Of a DNA stretch of 64,000 bases, positions 36,213 to 44,576 are shown in pieces. A program made the position numbers and the translations under genes. This DNA is from Halobacteriales archaeon QS_4_69_34 (GTDB lineage Archaea > Halobacteriota > Halobacteria > Halobacteriales > Halococcaceae), in contig PXRN01000018.1 in assembly GCA_003021045.1 (NCBI GenBank), positions 27,399 to 91,398 on the forward strand. Direction: 5' to 3'. Position 1 is the stretch's first letter. Every line of letters begins with the position of its first letter. The notes beneath the pieces are model-generated. The model saw only the letters and a program-made list of their open reading frames with translations, was not told the origin of the DNA and ran no database searches.

Positions 36213-37298
36213 ATGGTACTTGGACCCGTACGTCGCCACCCGATCGCGGCCGGCGGCCTCCTGCTTGGGGCGGCCGTCGGCGTCAGCTCCGCGAGTGGCT
36301 CCCGGCTTGACCCCGCCGAGTGGCACCCGCCCGACCCGCCCGCGATGACGGGCGCGCTCGCGCCGAACCGCGCGCTCGCGGGCCGCGACCGCGTGGTCGC
36401 CCTCGACGGCCCCGAGGACGTCGCTTTCGACGACGAGGGCCGCCTCTACACCGGCTGCGAGGACGGGCGCGTCTACCGCACCGTCGATCCGGTCGCCGCG
36501 GGGACGGTCGACGCCGCCGTCGAGGTCTTCGCCCGCACGGAAGGGCGGCCGCTCGGCCTCACCTTCGACGGCGAGCAGCTGCTCGTCGCCGTCGCCGGCG
36601 TGGGGCTGGTGTCGGTCGCGCCCGACGGCGACGTGACCACCCTGACCGCGCGCGCCGGCGGGCAGGCGATCGTCTTCGCCGACGACCTCCACGTCGCCGA
36701 CGACGGCACCGTGTACTTCACCGACGCCACCGTTCACGACCAGTTCCAGAACGAGCTGTTCGAGCTGCGCGACACCGGCCGCCTGCTCGCCTACGACCCC
36801 GAAGCCGACCGGACGACCGTCGAGCTCGAAGGACTGGGCTTCGCCAACGGCGTCGTTCCCGGGCCCGAGGGCGAATCGCTGCTCGTCAACGAGACCTCGC
36901 GCTACCGGATCACCCGCTACTGGACCGACGGCGAGCGCGCCGGCGAGGCCGAGCCGTTCGCCACCAATCTCGCGGGCTATCCCGACAACATCGACGTCGC
37001 CGACGACGGGGGTTACTGGGTGGCGATCCCGAGCCTCCGCGATCCGACGCTCGACCGGCTGCACCACCACCCGTGGCTGGTGCGCCAGCTCGGCAGGCTC
37101 CCCCAGTCGGTCCTCGGGAAGGTCAGCGGCGATCCCTACGGACTCGTCCTCCGGATGGACGCCGACGGCGAGGTGGTCGAGAGCCTCCACGACCCGACGG
37201 GCAACGTCTTCGGCATCACCTCGGCGACGCCCCACGAGGGGGCGCTCTATCTGGGCACGCTCTTCGGCGAGCACGTCGTCCGCTACCCGCTGGAGTAG
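36213..37298 (+). CDS. Strictosidine synthase/SMP-30-like beta-propeller protein
   Basis: A 361-residue protein of the six-bladed SMP-30/gluconolactonase/strictosidine synthase-like fold. Recognisable blade motifs: ALDGPEDVAFDDEGRLYTG, RPLGLTFDGEQ, HVADDGTVYFTDAT, GFANGVVPGPEGESLLVNET with SRYRITRYW (typical of the Str_synth domain), and YPDNIDVADDGGYWVAI. The N-terminus has a short hydrophobic segment (PIAAGGLLLGAAVGVSSASG), perhaps a membrane anchor. Substrate unknown; relatives include lactonases and esterases. ATG 36213 has CCTTTCAT at about -27. Divergent from pilB. Confidence 0.82.
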   Translation: MVLGPVRRHPIAAGGLLLGAAVGVSSASGSRLDPAEWHPPDPPAMTGALAPNRALAGRDRVVALDGPEDVAFDDEGRLYTGCEDGRVYRTVDPVAAGTVDAAVEVFARTEGRPLGLTFDGEQLLVAVAGVGLVSVAPDGDVTTLTARAGGQAIVFADDLHVADDGTVYFTDATVHDQFQNELFELRDTGRLLAYDPEADRTTVELEGLGFANGVVPGPEGESLLVNETSRYRITRYWTDGERAGEAEPFATNLAGYPDNIDVADDGGYWVAIPSLRDPTLDRLHHHPWLVRQLGRLPQSVLGKVSGDPYGLVLRMDADGEVVESLHDPTGNVFGITSATPHEGALYLGTLFGEHVVRYPLE

Positions 37299-37384
37299 TC
37301 CGACCGGAGCACGGCGACGACTGCACGCCGGCCGGTGTCCGAGCGGAGCGGTGGCTATTTGCGCTGCGTCGGGGAAACGTGGGC

Positions 37385-37786
37385 ATGGACGACGCAGTGC
37401 TCCTCGCGGCTGCCCGCGACGCGCTCGACGCAGCTTACGTCCCCTACTCGGAGTACCGGGTCGGCGCGGCGCTCGAAACCGCGGACGGCACGGTGTTCAC
37501 CGGCTGTAACGTCGAGAACGCGAACTACTCGAACAGCCTCCACGCCGAGGCGGTCGCGCTCGGCGCAGCGGTCGGGCAGGGCCACCGTGCGTTCTCCCGG
37601 ATCGCGGTGACGTCGGGCGAGCGCGACGGCGTGCTCCCCTGTGGAACGTGCCGCCAGACGCTCGCGGAGTTCTGCGGGGAGGAGTTCCGGGTGCTCTGCG
37701 AGGCGGACGAGGGACGGGAGCCGACCGAGTACCGGCTCGGCGAGCTGCTCCCGAACGCTATCTCCCAGGAGACGCTCGGGAACTGA
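37385..37786 (+). CDS. cdd: Cytidine deaminase
   Basis: A 133-residue tetrameric-type enzyme converting (deoxy)cytidine to (deoxy)uridine. Zinc and catalytic residues are H53-A-E55 in NSLHAEAVALG and C86, C89 in LPCGTCRQ. YVPYSEYRVGAALETADG is the conserved substrate loop. Length normal. A CTATTTGC box lies about 27 bases upstream. Together with udp at 38245 it forms a pyrimidine salvage pair, interrupted by a methyltransferase remnant. Confidence 0.95.
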   Translation: MDDAVLLAAARDALDAAYVPYSEYRVGAALETADGTVFTGCNVENANYSNSLHAEAVALGAAVGQGHRAFSRIAVTSGERDGVLPCGTCRQTLAEFCGEEFRVLCEADEGREPTEYRLGELLPNAISQETLGN

Positions 37787-37876
37787 CGCCGGCCCGGACC
37801 GCCGGTCGTGGGTCGTCGGTTGCGTGGCGGGCTGGGCTCCGAACCGGCCGATCGACGTTTAGCTCCCGGGTGATGC

Positions 37877-38190
37877 ATGTGGACCGTGAATCGATTTCCG
37901 AACACGCGACAGCCCGACTGGGACTGGTGGCGGGAGCTCTGGACCGACCCAGAAGGTCCTCCGGCAGCTCGGCGTCACGTCGGGGCTCGCTCGCCGACGT
38001 CGGGTGTGACAGCGGCTACTTCGCGCTCCCCGCCGCCGAACTCGTCGCCCCGGCACCGGTCTACGCGATCGACCTCGAGGAGTCGCTGCTGGAGGAGCTG
38101 GCCGCCGCTGCCGACGACCCGGGCCTCTCGAACGTCCGATCCATCGTCGGGGACGCGGGAGCTCGCAACGGGATCACTACACCCACAATG
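37877..38190 (+). pseudogene. Wrecked SAM-dependent methyltransferase gene
   Basis: Pieces of a class I methyltransferase occur in successive frames: MWTVNRFPNTRQPDWDWW from ATG 37877; LRQLGVTSGL about 37950-37990; LADVGCDSGYFALPAAELVA (motif I, SAM binding) and VYAIDLEESLLEELAAAADD (motif II acidic loop) with NVRSIVGDA at about 37993-38158; then RELA in the first frame again. At least three frame changes and a missing second half show loss of function. It probably ends within the promoter region of udp. Multiple frameshifts argue for real decay rather than a single read error. Confidence 0.75.
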
Positions 38191-38244
38191 GATCGTGATG
38201 CACGCAACGGGCGGTTATTTGTCTCGGCCGAAACGGGACGGGAT

Positions 38245-39072
38245 ATGACCGGGGACAGCGAGGACCCGAACGACGAGACCCAGTACCACCTCGGCGTGGG
38301 GCCGGGCGACGTCGCCGACTCCGTTTTACTGCCGGGCGACCCCGAGCGCGTCGGGACGATCACCGACCGCTGGGACCACGCCGAGGTGGTCGCCGAGCAC
38401 CGCGAGTACCGCACCGCGACGGGCGAGATCGAGGACACGCCCATCAGCGCGACGTCGACGGGCATCGGCAGCCCCTCGGCGGCGATCGCGGTCGAGGAAC
38501 TCGCCCGGCTCGGCGTGGAGGAGTTCGTCCGGGTAGGCTCGTGTGGCGCGCTCCAGCCCGGAATCGAGGTGGGCGACCTCGTCATCACCACGGGGGCCGT
38601 CCGCCAGGAGGGGACGAGCGGCGAGTATGTCCGGGAAGACTACCCCGCGGTGGCCGACGACCGGGTGGTCGCGGCGCTGATCGCGGCCGCCGAGCGACTG
38701 GACCACGACTACCACGTCGGGATCACCGCGAGCGCGGACGGCTTCTACGCGGGACAGGGCCGTCCGGGCTTCGCGGGCTTCGAGGCCGCCGGGAGCGACG
38801 CGCTCCTCGCGGAGCTGCGCGCGGCGAACGTGCTGAACTTCGAGATGGAGGCGAGCGCGATCCTCGCGCTCGCGAACGTCTACGGGCTCCGTGCGGGCGC
38901 GGTCTGTGCCGTCTACGCCAACCGGCAGACCGGCGAATTTCGTACTGTGGGCGAGAAAGCGGCGGCCGAGACGGCGAGCCTCGCGGTCGTACTGCTCGCT
39001 CGGATGGACGAGCGCGCCCGGGAGGCCGGGGCCGGGCGGTGGTATCCGGGGCTGGGGATCGACGCCGGGTAG
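38245..39072 (+). CDS. udp: Uridine phosphorylase
   Basis: A 275-residue nucleoside phosphorylase that splits uridine into uracil and ribose-1-phosphate. Signature segments are VLLPGDPERVGTI (phosphate site), STGIGSPSAAIAVEELARLG, FVRVGSCGALQPGIEVGDLV, and NFEMEASAILALANVYGLRAG, in which the FEMEA motif binds ribose. The TTATTTG box at 38212-38220 lies 27 bases before ATG 38245, giving a leaderless mRNA. The neighbouring cdd supplies uridine from cytidine. Confidence 0.93.
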   Translation: MTGDSEDPNDETQYHLGVGPGDVADSVLLPGDPERVGTITDRWDHAEVVAEHREYRTATGEIEDTPISATSTGIGSPSAAIAVEELARLGVEEFVRVGSCGALQPGIEVGDLVITTGAVRQEGTSGEYVREDYPAVADDRVVAALIAAAERLDHDYHVGITASADGFYAGQGRPGFAGFEAAGSDALLAELRAANVLNFEMEASAILALANVYGLRAGAVCAVYANRQTGEFRTVGEKAAAETASLAVVLLARMDERAREAGAGRWYPGLGIDAG

Positions 39073-39181
39073 CGGACCGTCGCCGGAGCGTCGCGGCGGC
39101 CGATGACTGCCTGGACCGAGCGCATCCGGCCTCACCTACCCGATCAGGAACGCTTTTTCGCCCCGATGCCCTACCCTCGCT

Positions 39182-39835
39182 GTGCCCTCCCCGTTTGACG
39201 TCCTCCCCGTCGACCCGGACGCCGACGAGGAGGAGATCGAGCAGGCCTACCGCGAACGCGTCATCGAAGCCCACCCCGACCACGGCGGCTCCGCGAGCGA
39301 GTTCCAGCTCGTCCGAACGGCCTACGAGCAGCTCCGGGCGGGCTACAGTCCCGAGAGCGACGCCGAGTTCGAGCCCGAACCCGACGTCGAGACGGACGGA
39401 GAGCAACCGGCGACCTCGCGGGTCGAGTACCTCGACTACGAGGTGCTCGACGACCACGGGTGGAGCCTCGACGACGAGGACCTCTTCGAGACGGCGGCCG
39501 GGGCCGACCTCGATCCGGCCGACTACGGCGAGTTCCTGGTCGAGCCCCACGAGTCGCTGCTCGAAGCCGCCGAGAACCGGGGGTTCATGTGGCCCTTCGC
39601 CTGTCGCGGCGGTGCCTGCGCGAACTGTGCGGTCCTCGTCGTCGAGGGCGAGCTATCGATGCCCGGCGACGTCATCCTCCCACAGGAGATGATCGAGCGG
39701 GGCATCCGGCTGTCGTGTAACGGGATACCGACCACCAAGGAGATGCAGGTCGTCTACAACCTCAAGCACCTGCCGGCCTTGGAAGAGCTCAGGCTGCCGC
39801 CCCGCCCGTTCGAGCAGGCCTACCTCAACGACTGA
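39182..39835 (+). CDS. J-domain/[2Fe-2S] ferredoxin fusion
   Basis: A 217-residue protein. Residues 1-55 form a J-domain-like unit (FDVLPVDPDADEEEIEQAYR, with HPD at 31-33, the DnaK-stimulating tripeptide). An acidic linker follows. Residues about 80-217 are a plant-type halophilic ferredoxin with C141, C146, C149 (CRGGACANC) and C179 binding the [2Fe-2S] cluster. It is the likely electron donor for enzymes such as the nitrite/sulfite reductase. GTG 39182 start is supported by CTTTTTCG about 27 bases upstream. J-domain ferredoxins are known in haloarchaea. Confidence 0.92.
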   Translation: MPSPFDVLPVDPDADEEEIEQAYRERVIEAHPDHGGSASEFQLVRTAYEQLRAGYSPESDAEFEPEPDVETDGEQPATSRVEYLDYEVLDDHGWSLDDEDLFETAAGADLDPADYGEFLVEPHESLLEAAENRGFMWPFACRGGACANCAVLVVEGELSMPGDVILPQEMIERGIRLSCNGIPTTKEMQVVYNLKHLPALEELRLPPRPFEQAYLND

Positions 39836-40106
39836 GCGCGGATCGAGTCGAGGCAGGTCGCCGTAGACGGCCCGTCCGCGCACGGCTATTCACGTGGGCT
39901 CGGTACGCGGCTCGTTTCCCTTCCAGGCGATCGGCATCCCCGCGGTGGAAGCTCCCCCCTCCCCTCGGGCGAGGGACACGGCCGACATCGGCGCTGCCGG
40001 ACAGAGCGGAGCCCGATGGGTCGTCGTGGCCGGCGGTCGCGGCGAACGCCTTCGAAGCGGTCGATCCGTTCGGAAGACAGAGGAGAGCGAGACGAGAGCA
40101 CACCGG

Positions 40107-40961
40107 CTATTCGTAGGTGAGCGTGTAGCCGCCGTCCCACAGCAGGTCGCCGGCGTCGAGGTACTTCGAGTGTTCCGAGAACGCGAACGTGAAGACGTTG
40201 GCCGCCTCGACCGGCTCCATCATCTCCTTGACCCGGGCCGGCCCCAGCATGACGTCCTCAACGACCTCCTGCTCGGAAATGCCGCGTTCCTCGGCGGTAT
40301 CGGCGATCTGATTCGTGACCAGCGGCGTCTTCACGTACGCCGTCGAGAACGAGAAGGCCCGCACATCGCCGTCGCCCTCGGCGGCGATCGACTGGGTCAG
40401 CCCTCGAAGGCCGAACTTCACCATGTTGTAGGCGACCTTGTCCTTGGTGACGAAATGCCCGTGGACCGAGCACATGTTCCCCACCGCGCCCACGCCGTCG
40501 CCCGCACGCATGTGGGGCAGACAGAGCTTCGTGAGCAACAGCGGCGCACGTAACATCGCACCCTGCATCAGGTCGTATTTGTCCATCGGGAACTCCTCGA
40601 TCGGAGCCACCGTCTGCAGACCGGCGATATTGGCGAGAAAGGTGACGCGTCCGTGCTCGGCCGCTTTTTCGACGACCGCCTCGCAGTCGTCGTCGCTCGT
40701 CAGGTCGCCGGCGACGGTGTGCAGTGCGCCGTCGAGGCCGAGCGCGGCGTGCCTGTCGGCGGTTCCGGCGAGCCCCTCCTCGTCGACGTCGGTCGCCACG
40801 GCGGTGAGGCCGTTGTGCGCGAGCGCGAGCGCGACGGCCCGGCCGATGCCCGACCCGCCGCCCGTGACGAGCGCGACGTTCTCGGGATCGAAGTGGGGGT
40901 CCGCTATGGTGAGGATGTCCTCGCGGTGCAGCTCGGGCGGCTCGATCGAGCTCTCGGACAT
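40107..40961 (-). CDS. Short-chain dehydrogenase, 3-hydroxybutyrate dehydrogenase-like
   Basis: A 284-residue SDR oxidoreductase. The NAD(P) motif TGGGSGIG is at residues 33-40, an NIAG strand motif follows, and the catalytic Ser (MCSVHGHF) and YNMVK are in order. The C-terminal part (VMLGPARVKEMMEPVEAANV, YLDAGDLLWDGGYTLTYE) resembles 3-hydroxybutyrate dehydrogenases. Substrate specificity is inferred only. ATG 40961 gives the best N-terminus; ATG 40997 would add 12 odd residues. It is divergent from the GH15 gene. Confidence 0.85.
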   Translation of the reverse strand: MSESSIEPPELHREDILTIADPHFDPENVALVTGGGSGIGRAVALALAHNGLTAVATDVDEEGLAGTADRHAALGLDGALHTVAGDLTSDDDCEAVVEKAAEHGRVTFLANIAGLQTVAPIEEFPMDKYDLMQGAMLRAPLLLTKLCLPHMRAGDGVGAVGNMCSVHGHFVTKDKVAYNMVKFGLRGLTQSIAAEGDGDVRAFSFSTAYVKTPLVTNQIADTAEERGISEQEVVEDVMLGPARVKEMMEPVEAANVFTFAFSEHSKYLDAGDLLWDGGYTLTYE

Positions 40962-41120
40962 AGATGGTCGGGCGGATCTAACCCCCGGCCCCGACATGAA
41001 GCTGCCGGGCGTCGCGGGCGGTCGGAATCGGGATACTCGGGTCGTGTGGACGGGCGGTGCGTTCCCGGGACGACAGTCCCTCGACTTGGCCCCAATAGGA
41101 GGGGTGCTCGCTGCGGATGC

Positions 41121-41128
41121 CTTATATC
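41121..41128 (+). promoter_or_regulatory. TATA box of the GH15 gene
   Basis: CTTATATC, centred 25-27 bases before ATG 41150 (MGYKLLED), supporting that start rather than 41117. Confidence 0.65.
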
Positions 41129-41149
41129 GCCCCTCCTACAGCGGAGTAC

Positions 41150-43009
41150 ATGGGCTATAAGCTGCTCGAAGACTACGGCGTCATCGGCAACCTCGAGACC
41201 TGTCCGCTGGTCGGGGCGGACGGCTCGATCGACTGGTGTTGCTTTCCACACGTCGAGTCCTCCAGCGTCTTCGCGGCCCTCCTCGACGACGAGGCGGGCG
41301 GGCGCTTCGCCATCCGACCCAGCGCGTACGCCGAGTCCGCACAGGAGTACGTCGCCCGGACGAACGTCCTCCGGACGAACTTCCGGACCGCCGCGGGGGC
41401 CGTCACGCTCACCGACTTCATGCCCGTGGTGACCGGGGTGTACGCCGCACACACGCCCAGTGCGATCTACCGGAAGGTGACGTGCACCGAGGGCGAGGTC
41501 GAGATGGCGGTCGCGTTCGACCCCCGCTTCGATTACGCGCGCGCACAGACGACCGTCGAGCGGACCGGTCAGGGCGTCGTCGCGCGCGGCAACGGCGAGC
41601 AGGTGTACCTCTGGAGTCCCGTGTCGCTCCGGGCCTCGGAGGGCACACGGGAGCGCGCCGAGGGCTCGTTCTCGCTGTCGACCGACGAGACGGCGTGGTT
41701 CGTCCTCCAGTACAACGATCGCGAGCCCCAGGAGTCGGGCGACTGCGAGGCACTATTGGGCGAGACGGTCGACTTCTGGCAGGACTGGACCCACCAGTGT
41801 CTCGAGGAGTCGGACTGTCGGTTCGCGGGTCCCCACCACGACCGGGCGGTCCGCTCCGGGCTGGTCCTCCGGCTCCTGATGAACCCCCAGACCCACGCCA
41901 TCGCCGCCGCGCCGACGACCTCCCTGCCCGAGGTGCTCGGCGGCGTGCGCAACTGGGACTACCGCTACGCGTGGATCCGCGACGCCGCCTACACCATCCA
42001 GGCGCTCTACGAGCTCGGCCACGAGCGCGAGGCGCGCAACGGCTTCGACTGGTGTCTCACGATGTGTCACCGGGACGACCCCGGCGAGATCGGCCACCCC
42101 CTCTACGGGCTGCACACCGACGCCGAGATGGACGAGGAGACCCTCGATCACCTCTCGGGGTATCGGGACTCCGCGCCGGTTCGGGTGGGCAACAAGGCGG
42201 GCGACCAGCGCCAGCTCGACGTCTACGGCGAACTCATCACGGCCATCTACACCGCGACGAACTACGGCGAGGCGGTCCGCGAGGGCGAGTGGGAGGTGCT
42301 CGAAGCGGTCATCGACTACGTCTGTGAGATCTGGGACGAGACGGACAGGGGCATCTGGGAGGTCAGAGACGAGTCCACGCACGTCGTCCACTCGAAGGTG
42401 CTGTGCTGGGCGGCCCTCGACCGGGGGATCATGATGGCCGAGGAGGGTGGCTTCGACGCGCCCTTGGCGGAGTGGCGGGCCATCCGCGAGGAGATCAGGG
42501 AGACCGTCCTCGAACGGGGCTTCGACGAGTCGATCGGCAGCTTCACCCAGTCGTTTGACGGGGACACGGTCGACGCGGCCGCGCTCCGGGTCGGCAGCGT
42601 GGGCTTTCTGCCCTTCGACGACGAGCGCGTCCAGGGGACCATCGACGCGGTGATCGAGCGGCTGGCGACCGAGGAGGGGCTCGTCCGGCGCTACGAGGGC
42701 GACGACGGTCTGCCGGGCGAGGAGGGAGCGTTCGTGCTGTGTACGTGCTGGCTGGTCGAGTGCCTCGCGCTCTCGGGGCGGGTCGAGGAGGCCCACGAGA
42801 TCTTCGAGAACCTCCTCGATCACGCCAGCCCGCTCGGGCTGTTCGCCGAGGAGATCGACCCCGAGACGGGCGAGCAGCGGGGCAACTTCCCGCAGGCGTT
42901 CAGCCACATCGGCCTCGTCAACAGTGCCCTGTATCTCAACCGGGCCGAGAACGGCGAGCCCGTCGAGCCGACCGGAGCCGTGCCCGCCGACCGCTACCGG
43001 CGCTCGTAG
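41150..43009 (+). CDS. Glycoside hydrolase family 15 (glucoamylase/trehalase-type)
   Basis: A 619-residue enzyme of the COG3387 GH15 family, hydrolysing alpha-glucosidic bonds from chain ends (glucoamylase or trehalase). N-terminal beta-domain begins YGVIGNLETCPLVGADGSID. The (alpha/alpha)6 catalytic domain has RNWDYRYAWIRDAAYTIQAL and the C-terminal FTQSFDGDTVDAAALRVGSV typical of the family. No signal peptide, so cytoplasmic. Starch versus trehalose specificity cannot be told. Its promoter box supports start 41150. Confidence 0.92.
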   Translation: MGYKLLEDYGVIGNLETCPLVGADGSIDWCCFPHVESSSVFAALLDDEAGGRFAIRPSAYAESAQEYVARTNVLRTNFRTAAGAVTLTDFMPVVTGVYAAHTPSAIYRKVTCTEGEVEMAVAFDPRFDYARAQTTVERTGQGVVARGNGEQVYLWSPVSLRASEGTRERAEGSFSLSTDETAWFVLQYNDREPQESGDCEALLGETVDFWQDWTHQCLEESDCRFAGPHHDRAVRSGLVLRLLMNPQTHAIAAAPTTSLPEVLGGVRNWDYRYAWIRDAAYTIQALYELGHEREARNGFDWCLTMCHRDDPGEIGHPLYGLHTDAEMDEETLDHLSGYRDSAPVRVGNKAGDQRQLDVYGELITAIYTATNYGEAVREGEWEVLEAVIDYVCEIWDETDRGIWEVRDESTHVVHSKVLCWAALDRGIMMAEEGGFDAPLAEWRAIREEIRETVLERGFDESIGSFTQSFDGDTVDAAALRVGSVGFLPFDDERVQGTIDAVIERLATEEGLVRRYEGDDGLPGEEGAFVLCTCWLVECLALSGRVEEAHEIFENLLDHASPLGLFAEEIDPETGEQRGNFPQAFSHIGLVNSALYLNRAENGEPVEPTGAVPADRYRRS

Positions 43010-43189
43010 ACACCCGGCGGCGAGCGCGGTGAAACGGCTCGCGCCGGCGCACCCGAGCGCGACGGTGCCGACCAGCACGAGCGAGCGCTCCTCGGCGAGC
43101 GCGAACAGCCCGAGCGCCCCGAGCGCGAGGAGGAGGCCACAGCCGACGGCGAGCAGCCCGACGAGCAGCGACAGCGCCGGCGACTCCAT
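42994..43189 (-). pseudogene. Small two-helix membrane protein gene, apparently frameshifted
   Basis: From ATG 43189 the frame reads MESPALSLLVGLLAVGCGLL and LVLVGTVALGCAGASRFTAL, two clear membrane helices, but then runs on for over a kilobase antisense to the GH15 gene, which is implausible. In the adjacent frame a stop at 42994-42996 follows PPGVYERR. A one- or two-base frame change near 43020 would give a 65-residue membrane protein ending just past the GH15 stop. Similar small proteins near oxidase genes would fit, but I do not recognise a family. Confidence 0.35.
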
Positions 43190-43461
43190 GCCTGGGAGGT
43201 CACAACGCCGGCACATAGCGCTTCCGTCCGTCGACGACGCCGCGTCCGCCGGGCCCGGTCCGCCACGTCCACACTGTAGCACGACTCGGATCAGGTCCGA
43301 CCGTCGCCGGCGGAGCGCACTCGTCGGCGGCGTCGCTCACGTCGTCGCCAGCGGAACGACGGCGTCGGCTTCGCCGAGAACGCGCCCGAGCGGACAGCGG
43401 ATCGTGCGCTGTCCCGGGCGGCAAGGGCGGTGTTTTTGCCCGTCCGCGTCGAGCGAAGCAT

Positions 43462-44325
43462 ATGGAAGCGGCGAGCGACACCGCGAGCGAGGGCAGCGAG
43501 GGCGGGGAACACGCCCCGGCCGAGCGCGACTGGCCCGCCGGCGAGGGCGAGGCGAGCTGGTGGCCGTTCGTCGCCGCCGCCGGGGCGGGCGTGCTCTATC
43601 TCGGTTTCGGGCTACTGTTGCTCGGTGGGAGCTTCGCGCTGGTTCCACCCCTGGCCGGCCCCGTCGTGGCGGCCGGCGGCGCGGGGCTGGCGCTGGTCGG
43701 CACGTTCGGCTGGCTCTATCAGGCGTTCGTCGCGGACTTCTGGACCCGGACGATCGACGGGGAGGGCGCGAGCGGGCTCCGCTTTGCCATGCTCCTCTTT
43801 CTGGTCACCGACGTCGCCACCTTCGGCGCGGGCTTTACCTACTATTTTTTCATCCGGGCGGGCGCGTGGCCGCCGGCGAGCCTGCCCGAGCTCCTCAGCT
43901 CGCTGGTACTCGTCAACACCGCGATACTGCTTGCCAGCAGTCTCACCCTCCACGTCGCACACGCGGCGCTCGAAGACGGCGACCGCCGACGCTTTCTCGC
44001 TTTCCTCTCGGTGACCTTCCTGCTGGGAGTCGCGTTCGTCGCCGGACAGGTCTACGAGTACTACGAGTTCGTCGTGAAGGAGGGCTTTACCCTCTCGGAG
44101 GGGATCTTCGCCAGCGCCTTCTTCGGGCTCACCGGTTTACACAGCCTGCACGTCGCGCTCGGGGCTCTCCTGTTGGGGATCGTCCTCGCTCGCGCGCTCG
44201 CCGGGCAGTACGCCGCCGGACGCGACCTCTCGGTGACGACGGTCTCGATGTACTGGCACTTCGTCGACGCGGTCTGGGTGATCCTCGTCGCCGTGCTGTA
44301 CCTGGGCGCGTCGGTGACGGTCTGA
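43462..44325 (+). CDS. coxC: Cytochrome c/quinol oxidase subunit III
   Basis: A 287-residue integral membrane protein with seven predicted helices and subunit III features: FWTRTIDGEGASGLRFAMLL, FLVTDVATFGAGFTYYFF, TGLHSLHVALGALLLGIVLA (with the conserved His-x-x-His/Gly-Leu motif), and YWHFVDAVWVILVAVLYL at the C-terminus. It accompanies subunit I (45661-47610), with a CDF transporter between. A TTTTTG box at 43429-43438 lies 27 bases before ATG 43462. The first 30 residues are acidic and disordered. Not related to the CO-dehydrogenase-type cox genes of the same symbol root. Confidence 0.93.
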   Translation: MEAASDTASEGSEGGEHAPAERDWPAGEGEASWWPFVAAAGAGVLYLGFGLLLLGGSFALVPPLAGPVVAAGGAGLALVGTFGWLYQAFVADFWTRTIDGEGASGLRFAMLLFLVTDVATFGAGFTYYFFIRAGAWPPASLPELLSSLVLVNTAILLASSLTLHVAHAALEDGDRRRFLAFLSVTFLLGVAFVAGQVYEYYEFVVKEGFTLSEGIFASAFFGLTGLHSLHVALGALLLGIVLARALAGQYAAGRDLSVTTVSMYWHFVDAVWVILVAVLYLGASVTV

Positions 44326-44484
44326 GCTGCGTCGCGAGCGTCGCGAGGCGGCCGACACGACGGCTCCAGCCCCCGGCCGCCGACGAACGCGACCGCTCGC
44401 GTCCCGTTGACGTGACGCGAGCGACTGCCGTCGTCCCAGCCCGCGTCGTCGCTCCCGCCGTGACGACGGCGATTTATTAACTCG

Positions 44485-44546
44485 ACTGGCACCCAGTAGC
44501 AATTACTGCCACGATAGTGCCGCTTTCTGGCAGTCATATTAATAAC
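44485..44546 (+). promoter_or_regulatory. Promoter and repeated TGGCA/TGCCA half-sites of the CDF transporter
   Basis: ACTGGCA (44485-44491), ACTGCCA (44505-44511) and TGGCAGT (44528-44534) precede the TATA-like ATATTAATAA at 44537-44546. The last two half-sites make a perfect 7-base inverted repeat with a 16-base spacer. Transcription should start near 44568, with ATG at 44577. The layout suggests a dimeric repressor or activator, plausibly metal-responsive, given the transporter. Confidence 0.55.
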
Positions 44547-44576
44547 GACGCCGCCCGGAGGGGAGGACGAGAACGG

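Noticed and set aside
41753..43282. 509-codon minus-strand frame over the GH15 gene
   Set aside because: Antisense shadow; only its first 60 codons resemble a membrane protein and are reported separately as a possible frameshifted gene.
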